Positions 10,662-20,982 are shown, numbered from the stretch's first letter. The stretch: DNA of 64,000 nt from an uncultured Polaribacter sp. (GCF_947497125.1 NZ_CANMFI010000001.1:310001-374000); one strand, 5' to 3'. Translations and numbers: made by a program. Notes: generated from the sequence alone by a model not told the origin.

Positions 10662-11771
10662 TTAACTCTTATCTTTATTTTCTGATTTAGAAGCTTTGTT
10701 CCAAATTTTAATTTCATCTTCTATTGCAACACCTTCTACTACTTCTACATTTACACCATCTGAAGTACCTAGTTTTAGAGTCTTTTTTTCAAACGTACCA
10801 TCTTCAACCTTAACTTCTACATACGGTTCTTCTGTTTTTTTGTCAAATCTTAACAATGCTTCTTTTATAGAAAGAACACTGTCTTTTTTAACCAACACAA
10901 TATCTGCGTTGGCACTATATCCTGCTCTAATAAAAAAGTCATCATCTAAAGAAACATCTGCTTTAATTTTAAATTGAACAGCACCACCCTCTTCGGTTCC
11001 TTTTGGAGCAATAAAATTAAGTTTCGCAGGAAACTTTTTACCTTCTATAGCACCAATAGAAACTTCAATATCGGTTCCTTTAATTAATTTACCTACTTCA
11101 GATTCATCTACTTTACCTTCAAAAATCATTTTGGTCATATCTGCAATGGTTGCAATTGTTGTTCCCGCACTAAAACCGTTTGTTTCTACAACTTGAGTTC
11201 CTTTTTTTACTGGAATTTCAACCACCATACCAGAAGTAGTTGCTCTAATATTTGTGTTTGCTCCAGAAGCACCTGCAGAACCTTTCTTTATAATTTGATA
11301 ATCGTTCTGAGCATTTCTTAAATCATTTTTTGCTTGATTGTAAGAAAATTCTAAAGTTTCAAATTCTTGACGAGATATAACCCCTTTGTCAAATAAATTC
11401 TTATTTCTGTCATATTGAATTTTAGCATTATTCAATTGAATTTGAATCGAATTAACTCTACCTTTTGCACTGGTTAATGACTGCTCGTTAGGCACTACTC
11501 TTACGGTTGCAATCAAATCTCCTGTTTTAACAACAGCACCTTCTTCCACAACAATTTTATCTATAATACCCGCAATTTGAGGCTTTATTTCAACTTCTTC
11601 TAACGGAGTTACTTTACCTGTTGCTACTGTTTTTTTAACAATGGTAGTTTTAAATGGCGTTTCTGTTTCATAGGCAACAATACTTTTTTTGTTTTTTTTA
11701 CCAAACCAAATAAGTGCTGCTATAAAACCTATTGCAATAACTATTAAAATAATTTTAGATCTTTTACTCAT
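10662..11771 (-). CDS. efflux periplasmic adaptor / membrane fusion protein (MacA/HlyD-like)
   Basis: N-terminal TM, biotinyl-lipoyl-like KPQIAGIIDKIVVEEGAVVKTGDLIATV, coiled coil, beta-barrel region. Confidence 0.9.
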   Translation of the reverse strand: MSKRSKIILIVIAIGFIAALIWFGKKNKKSIVAYETETPFKTTIVKKTVATGKVTPLEEVEIKPQIAGIIDKIVVEEGAVVKTGDLIATVRVVPNEQSLTSAKGRVNSIQIQLNNAKIQYDRNKNLFDKGVISRQEFETLEFSYNQAKNDLRNAQNDYQIIKKGSAGASGANTNIRATTSGMVVEIPVKKGTQVVETNGFSAGTTIATIADMTKMIFEGKVDESEVGKLIKGTDIEVSIGAIEGKKFPAKLNFIAPKGTEEGGAVQFKIKADVSLDDDFFIRAGYSANADIVLVKKDSVLSIKEALLRFDKKTEEPYVEVKVEDGTFEKKTLKLGTSDGVNVEVVEGVAIEDEIKIWNKASKSENKDKS

Positions 11772-11795
11772 GATATATTATTAATTGATTGATTT

Positions 11796-13040
11796 TTATT
11801 CTTCTCTTAATGCTTCTATTGGCCTTACTATTGTTGCCATATGAGCCGGTATTAGTCCTATTAAAGTACCCAACACAATTAGTGTGGTAAATGCAATTAT
11901 AATGATAGGTATGTCTACTGTTGGATTTATTAAAACAGCATCATCACCAGCTCCCAGAAAAGTATCTATTAGTGCTAAAATAGATGCTCCAGAAATAATA
12001 CCAATCATACCTGCAATGGTAGTTAAAAAAACCGACTCTAATATAATTTGTTGCCTTATGCTTTTAGGTGTTGCTCCTAATGCTCTTCTAATTCCTATTT
12101 CTTGTGTTCTTTCTTTAACGGTAATTAATAAAATGTTACCAATCGCAAAAACACCTGCAATTAAAGTTGCTATACCTACAAACCAAGTTAAAAACTGCAT
12201 GCCTGTTAAAAAACCTGTCACTTTACCAATTTCTTTCCCTAGATTTACACTACCAAAAGCTCTTTCATCTTCTGGATGCACTTTATGAAGCCCTTTTAAG
12301 GTAAGTAATACGTCTTTTTCCATTTGCTCTATATCAACGCCTTCATACGCAGTAATCATCATCCAATCTACTCTGTTTGCTGTATTGTATACTTTTTTAA
12401 AAGTTGTAAAAGGTATGTAAGCAGTATCTCCATCAAAATCAACAGATGTAGAAGGCTTGTAAACACCAATTACTTTATAGTTGATGCTATTTATTTTCAC
12501 CAATTGTCCTATTGGAAACTCATCCAAATCAAACAATTGTTTATACATATCTTCTGATATTACTGCAACTTTTGCATTTGATAGAATATCATTTTCGTTT
12601 AAAAAACGTCCATATAAAAGTTGTTTTTTCTGAATTTGATCGACGATGGGATAATCTCCACTTACATTAAAACTTCCAGATTTAAAGTCTTTTATAATAA
12701 GGTTGTTTGTCTGATTTCTGGGTGCTAAAAGTCTAATTTCATTAGCATATTCAGATGTTAAAAGTTCAATATCATTTAATGTTAAAGTAAATCTTCTACC
12801 CTCTTGAAAACCTTTAAAAGGTTTGTCTGTAGATTGTGTCCAAACAAAAACACTATTGGTTGCAAAATTACCAAACAACTTGTTAAAACTATTTTCTAAA
12901 CCTCTTGCAGAACCTAATAAAACTACCAGTAAAAAAATACCCCATAACACTCCAATAATTGTTATTGCAGTTCTTATTTTGTTTTTACGGATGCTACCGT
13001 AAATTTCTTGCCAAGTATCTGAATCGAATAAAAATTTCAT
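11796..13040 (-). CDS. ABC transporter permease (MacB/FtsX type)
   Basis: 414 aa; N-terminal TM, periplasmic core, three C-terminal TMs, ERTQEIGIRRALGATPKSI. Confidence 0.93.
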   Translation of the reverse strand: MKFLFDSDTWQEIYGSIRKNKIRTAITIIGVLWGIFLLVVLLGSARGLENSFNKLFGNFATNSVFVWTQSTDKPFKGFQEGRRFTLTLNDIELLTSEYANEIRLLAPRNQTNNLIIKDFKSGSFNVSGDYPIVDQIQKKQLLYGRFLNENDILSNAKVAVISEDMYKQLFDLDEFPIGQLVKINSINYKVIGVYKPSTSVDFDGDTAYIPFTTFKKVYNTANRVDWMMITAYEGVDIEQMEKDVLLTLKGLHKVHPEDERAFGSVNLGKEIGKVTGFLTGMQFLTWFVGIATLIAGVFAIGNILLITVKERTQEIGIRRALGATPKSIRQQIILESVFLTTIAGMIGIISGASILALIDTFLGAGDDAVLINPTVDIPIIIIAFTTLIVLGTLIGLIPAHMATIVRPIEALREE

Positions 13041-13042
13041 AA

Positions 13043-14275
13043 TTAATCTGCTCTTAAGGCTTCTATAGGTTTAATATTTGCTGCTTTTTTTGCGGGTACA
13101 TAGCCTGCAATCAATCCAGAAATAATCAACACAATTGTTGCACCAATTACCACTCCAGAACTTACACTTGGGTCTTTTATAAAATATTTTTCTTCTAAGC
13201 TATTGCCTATAAAACTTAAAATATAAGTTCCTAAACTTAAACCAATATAACCTGCAATAGTTGTAATTAAAACAGATTCTTGAACAACCATACCAACTAT
13301 AGAAGATGGTTTTGCACCTAGTGCTTTTCGAATACCAAATTCTTTGGTTCTTTCTTTAATAACAAATATCATAATATTAGAAATACCAATAATACCAGCA
13401 ATAAGAGTTCCAGATCCTATAAAAATTATAATAAACAAGAGTGCTAAGCTTACAGTGCTCACAAATTGATTTGCTTCGGCCATGTTTCTTATAGAAAGTG
13501 CACTTTGATCATCTGGATGAATGTTTAGTTTTTTTCTTAAGTCACGTTCCATCTTATTCCCAAAAGCAATCGCTTCATTGGTACTTAATTTCGGATTATA
13601 GCCTAAGTTAATCTGACTGATATAATCGTTATTACCATACATCATTTGAGAGGTAGTAACGGGTATATAAGCCTTACGTTCTTCATTATCTCCTCCATCA
13701 TCAGAAAAAATTCCGATTATCAAAAAAGAACTTCCGTTTACATTTACACGCTTACCCAAAGCGGGCTTTTCGCCAAATAAATCTTTTTTAATAAGCCTTC
13801 CGATAACAATTACTTTCGATTTTTCTCTTAAATCTCGCTCATTTAAATATCGACCCTCATCAATCATTGTTTTTTCTAAAAATTGATGATCTGGATTTAC
13901 TGCCATTACACTATATGTACTAGCCTCATTTTTGTATTTAATTACAAAGTTTTTGTAAATTCTAGTAGATTGATACTCTATCTTATCAGCATACTCTTCG
14001 GTTACATAATTGTAATCTTTGTTTTTTAACTGTATTTTTCTGCCTGTTTGTAATCCTTTATATGGTTTAGAGGTTTTCCAGACTCTTACAAACATCGAAT
14101 TTTGAGCATCATCTGCAAAAGCTCCTTTAAAAAAGTTGCCAAGACCATTAGAAATACCAAATAATAGTGTGAAAAGTAAAATTGCAAATGCAACTGTAAA
14201 TCCCGACATTACAGAACGTAATCGGTTTTTATTAATACTTTGAAAAATCTCTCTCCATCTATCTATATCAAACAT
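13043..14275 (-). CDS. ABC transporter permease (MacB/FtsX type)
   Basis: 410 aa; ERTKEFGIRKALGAKPSSIV, same architecture as the neighbouring permease. Confidence 0.93.
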   Translation of the reverse strand: MFDIDRWREIFQSINKNRLRSVMSGFTVAFAILLFTLLFGISNGLGNFFKGAFADDAQNSMFVRVWKTSKPYKGLQTGRKIQLKNKDYNYVTEEYADKIEYQSTRIYKNFVIKYKNEASTYSVMAVNPDHQFLEKTMIDEGRYLNERDLREKSKVIVIGRLIKKDLFGEKPALGKRVNVNGSSFLIIGIFSDDGGDNEERKAYIPVTTSQMMYGNNDYISQINLGYNPKLSTNEAIAFGNKMERDLRKKLNIHPDDQSALSIRNMAEANQFVSTVSLALLFIIIFIGSGTLIAGIIGISNIMIFVIKERTKEFGIRKALGAKPSSIVGMVVQESVLITTIAGYIGLSLGTYILSFIGNSLEEKYFIKDPSVSSGVVIGATIVLIISGLIAGYVPAKKAANIKPIEALRAD

Positions 14276-14277
14276 AA

Positions 14278-14970
14278 TTAATTAGATTTTGCTGCATTAG
14301 TATATTCATCACTAATAATAACACCATCTTTAAGCCTTACAATTCTTTTGGTTTGTTCTGCAACTTCTTCTTCATGTGTAATTACAAAAACCGTCATTCC
14401 TTCATTATTAATGTCTTTTAACAAATCCATTACAGAGTCTGTCGTGGTAGAATCTAGTGCACCAGTTGGTTCATCTGCCAAAACAACTTTAGGTTTAGTA
14501 ACTAAAGCTCTTGCGATGGCAACACGTTGTTTTTGACCACCAGATAGCTCGTTTGGTAAATGATTTGCCCAATCTTTTAGACCTACTTTGTCTAAATATT
14601 CTAATGCTATTTCTAAACGTTGTTTTCTATTCATTCCCTTATAATATAAAGGAAGAGCAACATTTTCTAGTGCAGTTTTGTAAGATATAAGATTAAATGA
14701 CTGAAAGATAAAGCCTAAGAACTTATTTCTTAAAGTAGCCGCCTTCTTCTCATTCATATCTTTTATTAACTGACCGTTTAAAAAATAGTTACCTTCATCA
14801 TGAATATCTAAAAGACCCACAATATTTAATAAAGTAGATTTTCCTGAACCAGAAGACCCCATAATCGAAACAAACTCACCCTCTTTTATGTGTAAATCTA
14901 TCCCCTTTAAAACATGTAAAGAATCTTTACCAATTGGATACGATTTATGAAGTTTTTCTATTTTAATCAT
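14278..14970 (-). CDS. ABC transporter ATP-binding protein (MacB/LolD type)
   Basis: GSSGSGKSTLLNIVGLLD, LSGGQKQRVAIARALVTKPKVVLADEPTGALDS. Confidence 0.95.
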   Translation of the reverse strand: MIKIEKLHKSYPIGKDSLHVLKGIDLHIKEGEFVSIMGSSGSGKSTLLNIVGLLDIHDEGNYFLNGQLIKDMNEKKAATLRNKFLGFIFQSFNLISYKTALENVALPLYYKGMNRKQRLEIALEYLDKVGLKDWANHLPNELSGGQKQRVAIARALVTKPKVVLADEPTGALDSTTTDSVMDLLKDINNEGMTVFVITHEEEVAEQTKRIVRLKDGVIISDEYTNAAKSN

Positions 14971-15030
14971 TTCTTATTAAATTTTTAACGAAAGTAGCAA
15001 TTATCAAATGCCAGCAATACTAATTTTATG

Positions 15031-15050
15031 TTAAAAGCAATTGCTTTTAA
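15031..15050. repeat. perfect 20-bp palindrome, candidate operator
   Basis: ttaaaagcaa|ttgcttttaa is exactly self-complementary, between the MacAB-like operon and the divergent DCC gene. Confidence 0.6.
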
Positions 15051-15213
15051 AGCACACAAACATAAGACGACTTATTTTAATTTATGTTACAATCAATAAC
15101 TATTTTTTTAATATTAGCAATTGTAGATGCTTCTTATTAATTAAAAAATGTTCTGTTATTTAATGGTTATATAAAGTATCTTTGTTTTTTCTACCAAATA
15201 TTAATTGTTTTAA

Positions 15214-15630
15214 ATGATTGAAATCCCTAAACATAAAAAAGTTATTATTTTTGATGGTATTTGTAATTTATGCAATTCTACAGTAGAAAAAATTATAAAA
15301 TTGGATGTTAAACATCATTTTATGTTTGTTTCCAATCAATCAGAAGTTGGTCAAAATTTAATTCGTTATTTAAATATAGATCCTGCTTTAACAGATTCTG
15401 TAATTTTATATGAACCTGGTGTTTCTTATGATATAAAATCTACTGCAGCCATAAAAGTGATGAGTAGTTTTGGCGGATTTTGGACGATTACCAAAGTTTT
15501 TTGGTTGTTTCCTGAAAGTTTTAGAGATGCTATTTATGATTATATAGCCAGTAATAGATACCAATGGTTTGGACAAAAAGATACTTGTATGCGACCGTCA
15601 AGTGATTTAAAAGAGCGATTTTTAGAATAA
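15214..15630 (+). CDS. thiol-disulfide oxidoreductase DCC family protein (DUF393)
   Basis: VIIFDGICNLCNSTVEKIIKLD (DxxCxxC) motif. Confidence 0.9.
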   Translation: MIEIPKHKKVIIFDGICNLCNSTVEKIIKLDVKHHFMFVSNQSEVGQNLIRYLNIDPALTDSVILYEPGVSYDIKSTAAIKVMSSFGGFWTITKVFWLFPESFRDAIYDYIASNRYQWFGQKDTCMRPSSDLKERFLE

Positions 15631-15638
15631 AATTTTAC

Positions 15639-16304
15639 ATGAAAAAGCAATTAGAATATAAAATTAAATGTGTCATTTTTGACATGGATGGTGTAATTAT
15701 AGATTCAGAAGAAATACATAAAAAAGCTTATTATGAAACTTTTGTTTCTTTAGGTTTAAATGTTTCTGAAGATTTATATAAAACCCTAACAGGATCTTCT
15801 ACAATTAATGCTTTTCAGAAACTAGTAAAACATTTTGATTTAAATTTAAATCCCGAAGATTTAGTTTTAGATAAAAGAAAACGCTATGTAAATTTCTTTG
15901 AAAATGACCCGAATTTAAAATTGGTTGCCGGTGTTGAAGACATTATTAAATATTTCTACGAAAAACAAATAACATTAATTTTAGCTTCATCTTCTGCAAT
16001 GATTAATATTGATCGAGTTTTTAACCGGTTCAATTTAAACAACTATTTTACCGCTAAAATTAGTGGTGCAGACTTAACTGCTTCTAAACCTCATCCAGAA
16101 ATTTTTGAAAAAGCAGCTATTTTAGCCAATATTCCTAAAGAAAACTGTGTTGTTATCGAAGATTCAGACAATGGCATTATGGCCGCTAATGATGCAGGTA
16201 TTTTTGTGTTTGGATATAAAAATCCTTTGTCTGAAGGACAAACTTTAGAAAATGCAGACTTTATAATTAATAACTTTAAGCGCTTAAAGAAGTTTGTAAG
16301 TTAA
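15639..16304 (+). CDS. HAD-superfamily hydrolase (beta-phosphoglucomutase-like)
   Basis: CVIFDMDGVIIDSEEIHKKAYYETF, SKPHPEIFEKAA, VIEDSDNGIMAANDAGI. Confidence 0.92.
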   Translation: MKKQLEYKIKCVIFDMDGVIIDSEEIHKKAYYETFVSLGLNVSEDLYKTLTGSSTINAFQKLVKHFDLNLNPEDLVLDKRKRYVNFFENDPNLKLVAGVEDIIKYFYEKQITLILASSSAMINIDRVFNRFNLNNYFTAKISGADLTASKPHPEIFEKAAILANIPKENCVVIEDSDNGIMAANDAGIFVFGYKNPLSEGQTLENADFIINNFKRLKKFVS

Positions 16305-16357
16305 ACTTCTAAGAATCCATTTTTTATTTATCATACAATTAAAAATAGCTAAAAAAT

Positions 16358-16401
16358 AAATACTTTACTCTAAACTAAAATAGTTTAAGAATAAAGTATT
16401 T
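16358..16401. terminator. bidirectional terminator-like hairpin between convergent genes
   Basis: aaatacttta ... taaagtattt 10-bp inverted repeat with inner aaact/agttt pairing. Confidence 0.55.
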
Positions 16402-16434
16402 ACTGAATTATATTATAAAATGATTAAAGTAAAA

Positions 16435-17763
16435 CTACTTTACTTTATCGTAATTATCATCCCATTCTTTGGTATTTGGTTTGTCTTTTAACTTACCTAA
16501 AGATTTAGCAACTAACATAGAAACAGTAGCGTCACCTGTAACATTTACAGTAGTTCTACACATGTCTAACGGTCTGTCTACTGCAAATATAAGTGCCAAA
16601 CCAATAGGCAATAACTCTGCCGGAAAACCAATAGATTCTAACACAATTACCAACATTACCATACCCGCACTTGGCACAGCTGCAGAACCAATAGATGCCA
16701 ACAAGGCAGTAAAAACAATTACCATTTGATTGCTAAAAGTTAATCCCTCTGGCCAAATAACCTGCATGATAAAAACAGCTGCAATACCTTGGTATAAACT
16801 TGTACCATCCATATTAATGGTTGCTCCAACAGGCAATACAAAACCAGAAACTTCTTTATCTACACCTAAATGCTCTTCTACCCTTTCCATAGTAACTGGT
16901 AGAGTTGCTGCACTAGAACTAGTAGAAAAAGCCAATAATTGTGCAGGACTTATTTGTTTTAGAAACCATAACGGAGATTTTTTAGTAATTACACTAATTA
17001 ATAGCAAATAAAAACCAATCATTAATAGCAAACCACCAACTACACACAATGCATATTGTAAGAGTTTTAAGAGGATTTCTGTATCATCAAAAGCAATAAT
17101 AACGTTTGCTAATAAGGCAAAAACGGCATAAGGTGCAAAAAGCATGATAAGGTCTACCATTTTCATCACCATTTCATTTAAAGAATCAAAAAAGTCCATT
17201 AAAGGTTTTGCTTTTTTCTCTGGAATTAATAACAAAGAAATACCGACAAACATGGCGAAAAATATAATTTGAAGCATGCTAGCATCTACAAACGACTGAA
17301 AAATATTACTCGGAAAAATATCTACCAATGCTTGTAAAGGACCTGCATCATTTTGTGCAGTTGCTTTGGTTAACTTATCTGTAACATCTGCAGAAGTTTC
17401 GTACTTGGCTTTAATTTTTTCGATGGTATCTAATGCCATTCCTTCTCCTGGCTTTACTATATTAACAATACCCAAACCGATAATAATAGCAACTAAAGTA
17501 GTACCTATATATATTGAAATGGTTTTAAACCCCATTTTCTTAATTTTAGAAATATCTTTTAAATCAGAAATTCCTTTAATTAAAGAAGCTAAAATAAGTG
17601 GTACCGCAATTAATTTTAATAAATTGATAAAAATGGTTCCAAAAGGTTTTATCCAATCTGTTACAAAACCTTTACCGCCATCTATAGAATTCATTATAAA
17701 ACCAAATAGGATTCCTAATGTCATTCCAATTAAAATTTTCCAGTGTAGTGCTAATTTTTTCAT
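16435..17763 (-). CDS. dicarboxylate/amino acid:cation (Na+/H+) symporter (DAACS family)
   Basis: 442 aa polytopic; AFSTSSSAATLPVTMERVEE, PVGATINMDGTSLYQGIAAVFIMQ. Confidence 0.95.
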   Translation of the reverse strand: MKKLALHWKILIGMTLGILFGFIMNSIDGGKGFVTDWIKPFGTIFINLLKLIAVPLILASLIKGISDLKDISKIKKMGFKTISIYIGTTLVAIIIGLGIVNIVKPGEGMALDTIEKIKAKYETSADVTDKLTKATAQNDAGPLQALVDIFPSNIFQSFVDASMLQIIFFAMFVGISLLLIPEKKAKPLMDFFDSLNEMVMKMVDLIMLFAPYAVFALLANVIIAFDDTEILLKLLQYALCVVGGLLLMIGFYLLLISVITKKSPLWFLKQISPAQLLAFSTSSSAATLPVTMERVEEHLGVDKEVSGFVLPVGATINMDGTSLYQGIAAVFIMQVIWPEGLTFSNQMVIVFTALLASIGSAAVPSAGMVMLVIVLESIGFPAELLPIGLALIFAVDRPLDMCRTTVNVTGDATVSMLVAKSLGKLKDKPNTKEWDDNYDKVK

Positions 17764-17882
17764 TAATATATGAGTTTATTTAATGCTGAAAGATAAAAAA
17801 TAATTAAAACTTTGAGTGACTTAATGCATAAAATGTGTCAAATTTGTATAAAACAATAACATAAATTATTAAAAAAACAAAA

Positions 17883-18518
17883 ATGGGGGGTATTTTAGAT
17901 TTATTAAACAGTGATTTAGGGAAACAAATTGTATCAGGTGTTGCAGGTGCTACAGGTAATGACAGCAATAAAACAGGAAGTGCATTAACAATGGCTTTGC
18001 CAGTATTAATGAAAGCTATGGAGCGTAATGCTGCTACTCCAGAAGGTGCTGCAGGATTAATGAGTGCTTTGTCTGGCAAACATGATGGTAGTATTTTAGA
18101 CAACCTTGGTGGTTTTTTTGGCGGTGGTGTTGATGAATCTGCAAAACAAGATGGCGCAGGAATTTTAAAACATGTTTTAGGAACAAAGCAACAAGGTGTT
18201 GAACAAGTAATTGGACAAAAATCTGGATTAGATGCGGGCGCTGTTGCAAATATTTTAAAAGTTGCCGCACCTTTAGTAATGGGAATGTTAGGTAAACAAA
18301 AGAACCAACAAAATGTTAGTGATTCTAATGGTTTAGGTAGTCTTTTAGGCGGAATGTTAGGTGCTGGAGATAGTACTACTGACCAAAGTTTTCTTGAAAA
18401 AATATTAGATGCAGATGGTGACGGAAGTATGATTGACGATGTTGCAGGAATGTTATTAGGTGGTGATAAAAAGAAAGGTGGTCTTGGTAGTTTATTAGGT
18501 GGCCTTTTTGGGAAATAA
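17883..18518 (+). CDS. DUF937 domain-containing protein
   Basis: GILDLLNSDLGKQIVSGVAGATGNDSNKT and Gly-rich C-terminus GGLGSLLGGLFGK. Confidence 0.85.
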   Translation: MGGILDLLNSDLGKQIVSGVAGATGNDSNKTGSALTMALPVLMKAMERNAATPEGAAGLMSALSGKHDGSILDNLGGFFGGGVDESAKQDGAGILKHVLGTKQQGVEQVIGQKSGLDAGAVANILKVAAPLVMGMLGKQKNQQNVSDSNGLGSLLGGMLGAGDSTTDQSFLEKILDADGDGSMIDDVAGMLLGGDKKKGGLGSLLGGLFGK

Positions 18519-18556
18519 AAAGTATTTGTAAAAAATTACATTTTACTTATAGGGTA

Positions 18557-18589
18557 AAAAGCTCAAACAGATGTCTGTTTGAGCTTTTT
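18557..18589. terminator. bidirectional rho-independent terminator
   Basis: aaaagctcaaacagatgtctgtttgagctttt hairpin between convergent genes. Confidence 0.85.
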
Positions 18590-18624
18590 ATTGTATTTAA
18601 TTTTAACTAATTAAGCAATTGTAT

Positions 18625-19746
18625 TTAAACAATCGACTTGTAGATACCTTCATAAACAGGTAAAATACTTTCTAAAGAAAATTGCTTTGTATGTTTTTTT
18701 GCATTGCTTTTAAAACGTTTTAAAGTAGCATCGTCTTTTAAAATAGAAATAGCATTTTTAGCCATATCGTTTACATCACCCAAGTCACTTAAATACCCTG
18801 TTTTTCCTTGGGTATTTACTTCTGGTAAACCTCCTGTATTTGTAGAAATTACAGGTGTACTAGCAGCCATGGCTTCTAAAGCTGCCAATCCAAAACTTTC
18901 TGTTTGCGATGGTAACAAAAACACATCAGAATAACATAAAATTTTTGCCACTTCTGTACTATTTCCTAAGAAAAAAACATCTTTAGAAATTTTTAATTCT
19001 TTTACTAATTTTTCTGCTTTTACTCTTTCCGGTCCTTCACCAATTAATAATAACTTAGAGGGTATTTCTTTATGTACTTCGCTAAAAATACGTACAACAT
19101 CTTCTACTCTTTTTACAGGTCTAAAGTTACTTACATGTGTTAAAATACGTTCGTGAGGCTTGGCAAGAGCAATTCTTTTACACTCTTCGTTATGCAACAC
19201 CTCATACTTATCTGTATCAATAAAATTGTAAATAACCTCTATTTTTTTAGATATATTAAAGAGTGTATTTGTAGTTTCCTTTAGGTTGTTAGACACTGCT
19301 GTAACAACATCAGAATTGTTGATGCTAAATTCTACCGCTGTTTTATAGGTTGGATGACTGCCTACCAAAGTAATATCTGTACCATGCAAAGTTGTAACCA
19401 CTTTTACATCTAAGCCCTTTTCTTTTAACATTTGCTTTGCCATATATGCTGCGTAAGCATGTGGTATTGCATAATGTACATGCAGTACTTCTAATTCATG
19501 CTTTCTTACAACTTCAACCATTTTACTAGACAGAGCCAATTCGTACGGTTGGTATTCAAACAATGGATATTCTTCTATAACTACTTGATGAAAATGTAAA
19601 TTGTGTGATAAAAAATCTAATCGAACAGGCTGATTATAGGTGATAAAGTGCACCTCATGCCCTTTATCTGCCAAAGCCATTCCTAATTCTGTAGCTACTA
19701 CTCCACTTCCTCCAAAAGTTGGATAACATACAATACCTATTTTCAT
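18625..19746 (-). CDS. bshA: N-acetyl-alpha-D-glucosaminyl L-malate synthase BshA (bacillithiol biosynthesis)
   Basis: MKIGIVCYPTFGGSGVVATELGMALADKGHEVHFI typical of BshA; GT4 motifs. Confidence 0.93.
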   Translation of the reverse strand: MKIGIVCYPTFGGSGVVATELGMALADKGHEVHFITYNQPVRLDFLSHNLHFHQVVIEEYPLFEYQPYELALSSKMVEVVRKHELEVLHVHYAIPHAYAAYMAKQMLKEKGLDVKVVTTLHGTDITLVGSHPTYKTAVEFSINNSDVVTAVSNNLKETTNTLFNISKKIEVIYNFIDTDKYEVLHNEECKRIALAKPHERILTHVSNFRPVKRVEDVVRIFSEVHKEIPSKLLLIGEGPERVKAEKLVKELKISKDVFFLGNSTEVAKILCYSDVFLLPSQTESFGLAALEAMAASTPVISTNTGGLPEVNTQGKTGYLSDLGDVNDMAKNAISILKDDATLKRFKSNAKKHTKQFSLESILPVYEGIYKSIV

Positions 19747-19851
19747 GAAATTATATAAAATTTAAACAATATGTAAAGGTAGAACTATTCTTATGGTTTA
19801 ATTCTAAATAAAACTATAAAAAAGCAACCTCTTAAATCTATTAGAAATAAA

Positions 19852-19876
19852 AAACCTGCACGTTGTGTACAGGTTT
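19852..19876 (-). terminator. terminator downstream of the transketolase N-subunit gene
   Basis: aaacctg-cacgttgtgta-caggttt hairpin with T-tract on the minus strand. Confidence 0.65.
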
Positions 19877-19915
19877 AAAATTTATCTTTAAAAAATACTA
19901 AAAACAAGTTTAGTA

Positions 19916-20761
19916 TTAATAATCACCTAAAGTTACAGGGTTTTGCTCTAAAGCACTTTCTAATTGTGCATCATTAGGTGCTTTTCCGTGCCAAGCATGC
20001 GTATGCATCATAAAATCTACACCATTCCCCATTTCTGTATACAATAAAATACAAACAGGCTTTCCTTTTCCTGTTAATGATTTTGCTGCTGCCAAACCAG
20101 CAAGAATAGATTCGATATCATTTCCTTTTTTTACTTGTAATACTTCCCAGTCAAAAGCTTCAAACTTCGCTTTTAAACTTCCCATTGCAAGAACTTCGTC
20201 AGTTGTTCCGTCAATCTGCTTTTCATTAACATCAATTGTACAAATAAGGTTGTCTACTTTTTTTGCAGATGCATACATAATTGCCTCCCAGTTTTGTCCT
20301 TCTTGCAATTCTCCATCTCCGTGTAAAGTATATACTATTTTAGAATCTCCATTCAGTTTTTTTGCTTGTGCAGCACCTAAAGCAACAGACATTCCTTGCC
20401 CTAAAGAACCAGAAGCCATTCTAATACCAGGCAAACCTTCGTGCGTAGTTGGGTGGCCTTGCAATCTAGAATTTAACAATCTAAAAGTGCTTAATTCTTC
20501 TACTGGAAAAAATCCAGAATGTGCCAAAACACTGTAAAAAACAGGAGAAATATGTCCGTTTGATAAAAAGAATAGATCTTCATTATTACCATCCATCGTA
20601 AAATCTGTACTATAATCCATTACTTCTTGATACAAACAAGTAATAAATTCTGCACAACCTAAAGAACCTCCCGGATGCCCAGAATTAACTTTGTGTACCA
20701 TTCTTAAAATATCTCTACGAACCTGTTGGGTAAAATCTTGTAACTGTTGTGTTGTTGGCAT
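19916..20761 (-). CDS. transketolase, N-terminal (TPP-binding) subunit
   Basis: 281 aa; MVHKVNSGHPGGSLGCAEFITCLY, LHGDGELQEGQNWEAIMYAS; no C-terminal domain in the ORF. Confidence 0.93.
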   Translation of the reverse strand: MPTTQQLQDFTQQVRRDILRMVHKVNSGHPGGSLGCAEFITCLYQEVMDYSTDFTMDGNNEDLFFLSNGHISPVFYSVLAHSGFFPVEELSTFRLLNSRLQGHPTTHEGLPGIRMASGSLGQGMSVALGAAQAKKLNGDSKIVYTLHGDGELQEGQNWEAIMYASAKKVDNLICTIDVNEKQIDGTTDEVLAMGSLKAKFEAFDWEVLQVKKGNDIESILAGLAAAKSLTGKGKPVCILLYTEMGNGVDFMMHTHAWHGKAPNDAQLESALEQNPVTLGDY

Positions 20762-20925
20762 TTTGTTATTTGTTTATAAAAACAAAAATACAAAAGAGAA
20801 TGAATTAGTAGTGGTTTTAATAATTTTTTATTTGATAATTATAAACAGTTATAATTTATAAATCCATAAATACTTTTATTAAAAATTGGTCAAAATAGGA
20901 TGACCTTAAAATAGTTATCAAAAAA

Positions 20926-20952
20926 AAGACAGTTACTATTTAGCAACTGTCT
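20926..20952 (-). terminator. terminator downstream of dnaB
   Basis: aagacagtt-actatttag-caactgtctt hairpin with T-tract on the minus strand. Confidence 0.75.
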
Positions 20953-20982
20953 TGTAATATAATTGTGTTAATCATTTAATCT

